35,977 bases of DNA from positions 1 through 35,977 of the forward strand of contig JAUIEM010000038.1 in NCBI GenBank assembly GCA_030428695.1. The letters are read 5' to 3'. A program made the translations under genes and the position numbers. This document shows, one piece after another, positions 30,629-35,977 of this stretch. The first letter of the stretch is position 1, and each line of letters starts with the position of its first letter. The notes below the pieces were generated by a model, which had not been told where the DNA came from, did not search any database, and saw only the letters and a list, made by a program, of their open reading frames with translations. The DNA is from a bacterium (GTDB lineage Bacteria; Planctomycetota; J058; JAJDCP01).

Positions 30629-30662
30629 GCAACTCCGCCGATTTCTGCACGGACACCGGGCA

Positions 30663-31694
30663 TCAGACCCTGTTCACGCTGTCGATCAACTGACGCAAGC
30701 GCCCGTAGGAGCGGAACTTGAGCTCGATCAGCAGGCGCGGGAGCGCGGCGATGTCCGGCTCGTTCGCTTCCTCCGGCAGGGCCTCGGGCCGCTGGCGGGC
30801 GCCGTCTCCGTCGAGAATGTCGGCGAACTCCCGGTTGAGGGCGGCGAGGTGCGGCGCGGGCAGCATCCGCCGCATCCGCAGCACGACGGTGTCGCCGACC
30901 CGCCGCGAGGAGTGGTAGTTGGAGTAGAAGCGTTCGATCTCCGCGACCGCCTCGCCGACGTCGTGGGTGTGGCGCACCAGGTGCAGGTCGGGCGGCGAGA
31001 TCATCCGCCGGCTCAACAGCTCCTTCTCGACGTACTCCCGCCAGCGTTGCCAGTAGTCCGAGCCCTCGGGATCGATCTGCACGATCGGGATCAGGTCGGA
31101 CTTGCCGGTCTGGATCAGGGTGATCGCCTCGAAGCCCTCGTCCTGGGTCCCGAAGCCGCCGGGGAACAGGACGATCGCCGACGACTCCTTGACGAAGGTC
31201 AGCTTGCGCGTGAAGAAGTACTTGAAGTTGATCAGCTTCTTGTCTTCGGCGATCACCGGGTTCGCGCCCTGTTCGAACGGCAGCCGGATGTTGACGCCAA
31301 AGCTCTGCTCCCGTCCGGCGCCGTCGAGACCGGCCTCCATCACGCCGGGGCCCGCGCCGGTGATCACCATGTAGCCGCGTTCGCTGAGTTTGTGGCCGAG
31401 CTCGCGGGCCTGGGCGTAGATCGGGTCGCCCTCCTTGATCCGCGCCGAGCCGAAGATCGCGACCTTCGGCGTCTTGCGGTAGGGAGAGAACACCTTCGCC
31501 GCGTAGCGCATCTCCTTCAGCGCGGCGTTGATCAGCTTGAGGTCCCCGCGCTTGCAGCCGTCGCGCATCAGCTTGAGGCCGGTGACGAGGATCTGGCGGA
31601 CCACGTCCTTGTGGGCGTAGCCGTTCTCGGCGTCGAGCAGCGCCTGGATGCGCTCTTCGGTTTCCTGGTCCAACGCGTAGCGCGAAGTCTTCAT
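30663..31694 (-). CDS. LOG-family (lysine decarboxylase-like fold) protein
   Basis: 343 residues with a Rossmann-like LOG core. KVAIFGSARI opens the core at about residue 80; then GAGPGVMEAGLDGA, and FPGGFGTQDEGFE (PGGxGTxxE), the signature of cytokinin-riboside 5'-monophosphate phosphoribohydrolases and related nucleotide hydrolases. It is longer than the plant-type LOGs of about 190-230 residues: an N-terminal helical extension (1-75) and a C-terminal part of about 80 residues are added. The reaction is probably cleavage of the N-glycosidic bond of a nucleoside monophosphate; the physiological substrate is unknown. GAGGAACGC precedes the ATG at 31694. The next gene upstream in the same direction ends 25 bp before it, so the two may be co-transcribed. 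Confidence 0.88.
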   Translation of the reverse strand: MKTSRYALDQETEERIQALLDAENGYAHKDVVRQILVTGLKLMRDGCKRGDLKLINAALKEMRYAAKVFSPYRKTPKVAIFGSARIKEGDPIYAQARELGHKLSERGYMVITGAGPGVMEAGLDGAGREQSFGVNIRLPFEQGANPVIAEDKKLINFKYFFTRKLTFVKESSAIVLFPGGFGTQDEGFEAITLIQTGKSDLIPIVQIDPEGSDYWQRWREYVEKELLSRRMISPPDLHLVRHTHDVGEAVAEIERFYSNYHSSRRVGDTVVLRMRRMLPAPHLAALNREFADILDGDGARQRPEALPEEANEPDIAALPRLLIELKFRSYGRLRQLIDSVNRV

Positions 31695-31719
31695 GCGTTC
31701 CTCAGGGGTTGGGGTGGAA

Positions 31720-32406
31720 TCAGTCGAGGAAGCGCGCGCGGTAGTCCGCGAGGGTCTCCTCGGGCACGCCTTCGATGCCCTCGAGCGTGGCGAACACCGC
31801 GGCCGGATCGGCGGCGATCGCCTCGGCGAGGGACATCGCCGTGTCGATCAGGCGCAGCAGGCGGCGGTCGAGCTCGCGGGCGAGGGTGTCCTTGAAGGCG
31901 CGGGTCACCAGGTGCAGGAAGTTGCTCTTCAGGCGGAAGAACACGCTGAGCTCGGCCTCGATGCCCTCGCCCTCGTAGGCGTCACCGTACACCACGACGA
32001 TCACCCCCGTGCCGTCGACCGCCGGCAGCACGCGGGACTCGAGGGTGCCGTCGGCGAGGTAGACGCGGATGTCCTCCTGCTGGTAGGTGATGCGGATCGT
32101 CGCGAGCGCGCCCTCGCGGTCGTCGATGTCGAGCGCCCCCTCCTCGTCGGGGTTCGGCACGACCCCGTAGTCGCCGAGCTCCATCGCCCGGGCGAGGTCG
32201 GCGGCGAGGGGCAGCCGGTCGAGCACCCAGTCGAAGGTCGCGACGTCACAGGCGACCTGGCGCGGATCCTTCACCAGGCGCACCGTCGGGGCGTAGTAGA
32301 CGTCCTCGACCTTGCGCTTGTACTGCGCGTCGAGCTTGTGGAAGGGGATCAGCTGATCCTGGCCGAGGCAGGGCAGGGCGCACAGGCAGACGAGAAGGTA
32401 GCGCAT
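31720..32406 (-). CDS. Secreted protein of unknown function
   Basis: 228 residues. The signal peptide is MRYLLVCLCALPCLG, likely cut before QDQLIPF. The mature protein is acidic, with DVYYAPTVRLVKDPRQVACDV, a beta-strand-rich middle (IRITYQQEDIRVYLADGTL, GVIVVVYGDAY) and helical ends. No motif is recognised. The start at 32406 has CGGAGACCGCG upstream and gives the signal peptide at once; the frame is open further upstream, into the tatD region, but that part is a shadow of TatD. TATACT lies about 45 bp upstream. It may form a transcription unit with the LOG-family gene, 25 bp downstream. Confidence 0.75.
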   Translation of the reverse strand: MRYLLVCLCALPCLGQDQLIPFHKLDAQYKRKVEDVYYAPTVRLVKDPRQVACDVATFDWVLDRLPLAADLARAMELGDYGVVPNPDEEGALDIDDREGALATIRITYQQEDIRVYLADGTLESRVLPAVDGTGVIVVVYGDAYEGEGIEAELSVFFRLKSNFLHLVTRAFKDTLARELDRRLLRLIDTAMSLAEAIAADPAAVFATLEGIEGVPEETLADYRARFLD

Positions 32407-32448
32407 CGCGGTCTCCGGAGCGACGACGGAAGCGGCGCCGCGGCCTGC

Positions 32449-32454
32449 AGTATA
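32449..32454 (-). promoter_or_regulatory. Candidate -10 upstream of the secreted-protein gene
   Basis: TATACT on the minus strand, 5 of 6 matches to TATAAT, about 45 bp before the start at 32406. The -35 is unclear. Confidence 0.4.
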
Positions 32455-32489
32455 GACGATCTTCGCGGCTTCTTGTTCGATCGCAGCCA

Positions 32490-33263
32490 CTACAGCCTCT
32501 CGTCGCCGAGCCCGAACAGCCGCTCGGCGGCCCGCGAGGTCGCCCGGGCCAGCTCCGGCACCGTCACGCCGCGCAGCTCCGCGATCTTCTGCGCGGTGTA
32601 CGGCAGGTTCGCGGGCTGGTTGAGCCTCCCGCCCGGCGGCCGCGGCGCGAGGAAGGGCGCATCGGTCTCGAGCACGAAGCTGCCCTCGGGGGCCTCGCGG
32701 GCCGCTTCCTGCAGCTCCTTCGCCGAGCGGTAGGTGACGATGCCGCTGAAGCTGAGCACCATGTCGAGGGCGCGGTAGGCCACGGCGTCCGCGCGCGTCC
32801 CGGTGAAGCAGTGGATCACCCCGGACGGCGGCGGCACCGCGCGCAGCACCTCGCGGCAGCGCGCGTGGGCGTCGCGGCAGTGGATCACGATCGGCTTGCC
32901 GACCCGCTGGGCGAGCCCGAGCTGGGCCTCGAAGCTGGCGACCTGGGCGCCGATGGGGGCGCGGTTCTTGAAGGTGTCGAGGCCGGTCTCGCCGACCGCG
33001 ACCACCTTCGGCTCGGCGCACAGCTCCTCGAGGGCGGCGAGCAGCGTCGGGCTCATCGTGTGGGCGTTGTGCGGGTGCAGCCCGACCGCGGCCCAGACGC
33101 CGGGCTGCCCGCGCGCGATCTCGACCGCGCGCCGGCTGGTCTCGAGGTCGATGCCGACGCAGACCAGGCGCGTGACCCCGGCCTCACGGCTGCGCGCGAG
33201 GGTCGGGGCGAGGGCGTCGCCGTAGCCGGGGAAGCCGACGTGGCAGTGGGTGTCGACGAACAT
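32490..33263 (-). CDS. tatD: TatD-family metal-dependent deoxyribonuclease
   Basis: 257 residues, the usual length. It has a TIM-barrel amidohydrolase fold with the metal and catalytic residues in place: FVDTHCH (two His), VGLHPH, VAVGETGLD (Glu ligand), VIHCRDAH, GVIHCFTG, and FVLETDAPFLAP (Asp). TatD enzymes are cytoplasmic Mg-dependent 3'-5' exonucleases acting in DNA repair and in DNA fragmentation. The start at 33263 lies 4 bp after the stop of the upstream small gene, so the two are co-transcribed and probably translationally coupled. Confidence 0.93.
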   Translation of the reverse strand: MFVDTHCHVGFPGYGDALAPTLARSREAGVTRLVCVGIDLETSRRAVEIARGQPGVWAAVGLHPHNAHTMSPTLLAALEELCAEPKVVAVGETGLDTFKNRAPIGAQVASFEAQLGLAQRVGKPIVIHCRDAHARCREVLRAVPPPSGVIHCFTGTRADAVAYRALDMVLSFSGIVTYRSAKELQEAAREAPEGSFVLETDAPFLAPRPPGGRLNQPANLPYTAQKIAELRGVTVPELARATSRAAERLFGLGDERL

Positions 33264-33267
33264 CGGC

Positions 33268-33684
33268 TCAGTCTTCCCCGCGGCTCTCGTAGGCGTGGCG
33301 GCCGGCGTCGGTCAGACGGAAGCTCGCCCGCCCGTCGGGAGTCAGCCAGCGCTTGTCCGGCAGCACGAAGCGCGCCTCCATCGTGACCGGCCGCGCCCCG
33401 ACCGCCTCGAGCAGCCGGTCGAGGTCGGCGAAGCTCATAGGGCCGTGGTGGGCGACGTCGCTGAGGTACACGGCGGCGGCGAGGGCCTGGCGCACCGGCG
33501 AGGCGTCCGGGCCGGGGAAGAAGTCCGCGAAGGGCCGGTCGGGATCCTCGAGCTCGAGGCGCGGCGCGGCCGGCCGATGCATCGGCGCGAGGCCGTCCGG
33601 CCCGGGGCCGGCCGCCGGCCCGTGGACCTCGACGTCCGGGCGCTTCCCCGGCTCCTGCCGGACGGTGATCCTGTACTTCTTCAT
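33268..33684 (-). CDS. Small protein of unknown function in the tatD operon
   Basis: 138 residues, soluble, without signal peptide. The N terminus (MKKYRITVRQEPGKRPDVEV) is beta-like; a Pro/Gly-rich linker follows. The second half is helical (PVRQALAAAVYLSDVAHHGPMSFADLDRLLEAVGA) and ends in a winged-helix-like strand and loop (LTPDGRASFRLTDAGRHAYE, where LTDAGR resembles the wing of MarR/PadR-like domains). A DNA-binding role is possible but unproven. AGGAG lies 9 bp before the ATG at 33684. It follows the acyl-CoA dehydrogenase by 13 bp and precedes tatD by 4 bp. Confidence 0.7.
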   Translation of the reverse strand: MKKYRITVRQEPGKRPDVEVHGPAAGPGPDGLAPMHRPAAPRLELEDPDRPFADFFPGPDASPVRQALAAAVYLSDVAHHGPMSFADLDRLLEAVGARPVTMEARFVLPDKRWLTPDGRASFRLTDAGRHAYESRGED

Positions 33685-33697
33685 CGTCGGGCTCCTG

Positions 33698-34843
33698 TCA
33701 GAGGTCGAGCTGCTTGCTGATGATCTCGCGCATGATCTCCCGGGTTCCTCCGCCGATGGGGAACAGGCGGATGTCGCGGTAGAGACGCTCGATCGGGTAT
33801 TCCCGGCAGTAGCCGTAGCCGCCGAACAGCTGCAGGGCCTCGTCGATCACCCGGCAGGCCATGTCGCAGCTGAAGGTCTTCGCCATCGCGACCTCCTTCA
33901 GGCAGCTCTCCCCCCGCCGCAGGCGCTCGGCGAGGAGGTAGTTGTACGAGCGCGCGACCTCGATCTCCGTCGCCATCTGCGCGAGCTTGTGGCGGGTGAC
34001 CTGGAAGCCGGTCAGGGGCTTCCCGAAAGCCTTGCGCTGGCGGGCGTGGGCCCGGGCCAGGTCGAAGGCCGTCGCCGCCATCTGGACCGCGATCACCGCG
34101 AGCATCAGGCGCTCGTGGGCGAAGTTCTGCATCAGGATGAGGAAGCCCTGGTCCTCCTGTCCGAGGAGATTCTCGACCGGCACCCGCAGATCCTCGAAGA
34201 CCAGCTCGGCGGTGTCGGAGGCCGCCCAGCCCATCTTGTCGATCGCCCGGGCGACCCGGTAGCCCTCGCCGCCCGCCTCGATCACCAGCACCGAGATGCC
34301 GCCGAAGCCCGGCCCGCCGGTGCGCACCGCGGCGGTCAGGAAGTCGGCCTGGCAGCCCGAGGTGATGAAGGTCTTCGCCCCGTTGACGACGTAGCAGTCA
34401 CCGTCGCGCACCGCCCGGGTCGCGATGCTCGCGACGTCGGAGCCCGCGTTCGGCTCGGTGATCGCGAGCGCCGCGATCTTCTCGCCGGCCAGGGTCGGCG
34501 CGACGAAGCGCGCCTTCTGCTCCGCCGTCCCGGCGTGGACGATCGGCGGCAGCGCGATGCCCGCCGAGCCGAGCCCGGCGGTCACGCCCGCCGAGGACGC
34601 CGCGCTGAGCTCTTCGGCGACCGCGATCGCGTGGAAGACGTCGCCGCCGCTGCCCCCGACCTCCTCGGGGTAGCCGGCGCCCATGAAGCCGGCCTCCCCC
34701 CAGGCCCGGTAGAGCGCGCGGGGCAGCTTCCCCTGTTCCTCCCAGCTGTCGAGCCCGGGCGCGATGTGCTCCTTCGCGAAGGCGCGCACGCTCTCGCGCA
34801 GGAGCTGGTGCTCGGGGGTGAAGAACAGGGGGTTCATGGGCAT
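33698..34843 (-). CDS. Acyl-CoA dehydrogenase (long-chain/isovaleryl type)
   Basis: 381 residues, FAD-dependent, catalysing alpha,beta-dehydrogenation of an acyl-CoA with electrons going to ETF. AITEPNAGSD and FITSGCQADFL mark the FAD-binding region; RQRKAFGKPLTGFQ and LQLFGGYGYCREYPIERLYRD are conserved C-terminal blocks. The catalytic base is not in the usual C-terminal EGT motif (here IGGGTREIM) but is predicted at Glu244 in HERLMLA, the position used by LCAD and isovaleryl-CoA dehydrogenase. This fixes the subfamily more finely than the length does. TGGAGA stands 7 bp before the ATG at 34843; a second in-frame ATG is two codons in. The substrate chain is not determined by sequence. Confidence 0.92.
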   Translation of the reverse strand: MPMNPLFFTPEHQLLRESVRAFAKEHIAPGLDSWEEQGKLPRALYRAWGEAGFMGAGYPEEVGGSGGDVFHAIAVAEELSAASSAGVTAGLGSAGIALPPIVHAGTAEQKARFVAPTLAGEKIAALAITEPNAGSDVASIATRAVRDGDCYVVNGAKTFITSGCQADFLTAAVRTGGPGFGGISVLVIEAGGEGYRVARAIDKMGWAASDTAELVFEDLRVPVENLLGQEDQGFLILMQNFAHERLMLAVIAVQMAATAFDLARAHARQRKAFGKPLTGFQVTRHKLAQMATEIEVARSYNYLLAERLRRGESCLKEVAMAKTFSCDMACRVIDEALQLFGGYGYCREYPIERLYRDIRLFPIGGGTREIMREIISKQLDL

Positions 34844-34897
34844 GGTGTTCTCTCCAGGAGGACGCGGAAGGGGGAGGTCGTGGGGTCTCCGATTCCC

Positions 34898-34982
34898 TCC
34901 GGGCGCCCGGGAGGGCGCAACGCGGGCGGTTCGGCGCATCTCACGGGGAAACGCCCGCGTTGCGCCCTGCCGGGCGCCCGGA
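34898..34982. repeat. Long inverted repeat with 31-bp arms
   Basis: The arms at 34898-34928 and 34952-34982 are complementary at 30 of 31 positions (the mismatch is at 34911), with a 23-nt loop. It lies in the 191-bp gap between the phosphatase stop and the acyl-CoA dehydrogenase start. It could act as a terminator of the phosphatase transcript, but the length and near-perfection are more typical of a REP-like or MITE-like intergenic element. Confidence 0.85.
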
Positions 34983-35034
34983 ACACGTCGGGCACCACCC
35001 AACGGAACAGGGGTTCCCACGTGCGGTACCATCC

Positions 35035-35977
35035 TCACTCCTCGGAGCGCACGCAGACCAGGGTCCAGTCGTCGGTCTGCTCGCGGCTGCCCTGGTACTG
35101 GCGCACCTCGTTGAACACGCCGTCGATCAGCGCCTCCAGGCCGAGGTCGCGGCGGCGGCGGACGGCGTCGCAGAGGCGCTCGAGGCCGAACATCTCGCGC
35201 TCGGGGGAGAAGGCCTCGAAGACGCCGTCCGAGGGCACGACGAGCAGGTCGCCGGGGGCGAGCTCGAGGGCCTCTTCGTCGAAGGGCAGCTCCGGGATCA
35301 GGCCGAGGGGCGGGGACTGGCTCGGCAGGCCCTCGAAGCTGTCGCTGGTCGCGCGCAGCAGCTGGACGCCGCCGTGGCCGGCACCCGCGTAGCGCAGCCG
35401 GCGGCCGCCGGGCTCGAGGGCCAGGGCGCAGCTGGTCACGAAGCGGCCCCGGCGCATGTCCTTGGCGAGCAGGGTGTTGACCCGCTCGAACAGGCCGCTC
35501 GGGCCGCTGCCGGTGCAGCAGGCGCGCATGAAGGCGCGGGTGGCGGTCGCGATCAGGGCCGAGCCGAGGTCGTGGCCGACGACGTCGGCGACGACGATCG
35601 AGACGTGCGCGGACTCGGCGATGAAGTCGAAGAAGTCCCCGCTGGTCGCCATCGCCGGGCTGACCTTGCCCGCAAAGGACCAGCCCGCGATGTCCGGGGC
35701 GAACTCGGGCTGCAGGCCCTCCTGGATCTGGGCAGCGATGTCGAGGGCCGCGAGCAGCTTCTGGCGCTCGAGCCGGATGGTGTTCAGGCGCGCCTGCTCG
35801 ATCGCGACCGCGGCGTGGTTGGCGAGGGCCTCGCACAGCACGAGGTCGTCGCTGTCGAAGCTGCCCTCTGTCTTGTTGAGGACCTGGATCGCGCCGATGC
35901 GGGAGCCGTTCGGAGCGGTGAGGGGGACCGTCAGGAGGTTGCGGGTGCGGAAGCCGGTCTCCTTGTCGGTGTCCTGA
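35035..35977 (-). CDS. GAF-SpoIIE (RsbU-like) PP2C phosphatase, 5' part beyond the window
   Basis: 314 visible residues; the frame is open to the right edge, so the N terminus is missing. The first 65 visible residues are the end of a GAF sensory domain (GFRTRNLLTVPL, IGAIQVLNKTEGSF, ALANHAAVAIEQARL). A short coiled linker (LERQKLLAALDIAAQIQEGLQP) leads to a SpoIIE-type PP2C domain: GDFFDF (first metal-binding Asp), VVADVVGHDLGSAL (second Asp), LRYAGAGH, LVVPSDGVFEA and DDWTLVCVR. All metal-site acids are present. Such proteins dephosphorylate anti-sigma-factor antagonists (STAS) in partner-switching stress systems, with GAF sensing an input. No STAS or kinase partner is visible in the window. 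The stop is at 35035. Confidence 0.9.
   Translation of the reverse strand, partial: QDTDKETGFRTRNLLTVPLTAPNGSRIGAIQVLNKTEGSFDSDDLVLCEALANHAAVAIEQARLNTIRLERQKLLAALDIAAQIQEGLQPEFAPDIAGWSFAGKVSPAMATSGDFFDFIAESAHVSIVVADVVGHDLGSALIATATRAFMRACCTGSGPSGLFERVNTLLAKDMRRGRFVTSCALALEPGGRRLRYAGAGHGGVQLLRATSDSFEGLPSQSPPLGLIPELPFDEEALELAPGDLLVVPSDGVFEAFSPEREMFGLERLCDAVRRRRDLGLEALIDGVFNEVRQYQGSREQTDDWTLVCVRSEE

Noticed and set aside
31720..33021. 433-residue frame joining part of tatD antiframe to the secreted protein
   Set aside because: The upstream part is out of frame with TatD on the same strand; a signal peptide and ribosome site at 32406 mark the real start.

Overview
The window is GC-rich (roughly 70% by eye) and densely coded on both strands. 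It looks like chromosomal DNA of a planctomycete or a close relative. This is an inference from gene content: a Ser/Thr kinase fused to a C-terminal SUMF1-like domain, giant exported choice-of-anchor/GEVED proteins, many exported proteins with short signal peptides followed by a Gln-rich start, paired von Willebrand A (vWA) proteins, and lone lipoproteins. No rRNA, tRNA or CRISPR array was seen.

Left part (1-6.3 kb): the 3' end of a large repeat-containing exported protein; a small zinc-ribbon protein; glycogen synthase glgA; a secreted protein of unknown function; and a membrane-anchored, helical-repeat protein transcribed away from it.

Formate block (6.4-11.2 kb): a plus-strand operon encodes an NAD-linked formate dehydrogenase. 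The beta subunit is a NuoE-NuoF fusion. The alpha subunit is a selenoprotein: the reading frame is interrupted only by an in-frame TGA at 9026-9028, at the active-site position, followed at exactly the E. coli fdhF distance by a SECIS hairpin with a GGTCT loop. A two-CBS-domain protein follows.

Low-GC island (11.2-11.84 kb): a pair of inverted repeats of about 55 bp enclose a 53-codon minus-strand ORF, suggesting a small mobile or fold-back element.

Biosynthetic pair (11.84-18.7 kb, minus strand): an indoleamine 2,3-dioxygenase-like haem enzyme is translationally coupled (TTGA overlap) to a bimodular NRPS of layout A-T-C-A-T-TE. The first adenylation domain lacks the amino-binding Asp; the second carries an almost canonical valine code. 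Together they predict an acyl- or aryl-valine product connected with tryptophan cleavage. This is the best candidate for an undescribed system in the window.

Surface block (18.8-24.7 kb, minus strand): a vWA lipoprotein, a vWA transmembrane protein with an FHA-like and acidic tail, and a GT2 glycosyltransferase, all with overlapping reading frames.

Right part (24.9-36 kb): a DUF1353-like lipoprotein, an orphan PhnD-type binding lipoprotein, an array of 54-bp palindromic repeats, the kinase-SUMF1 protein, a small lipoprotein, a LOG-family protein, a secreted protein, TatD nuclease, a small unknown protein, an LCAD/IVD-type acyl-CoA dehydrogenase, a 31-bp-arm inverted repeat, and a GAF-SpoIIE (RsbU-like) phosphatase running off the right edge.
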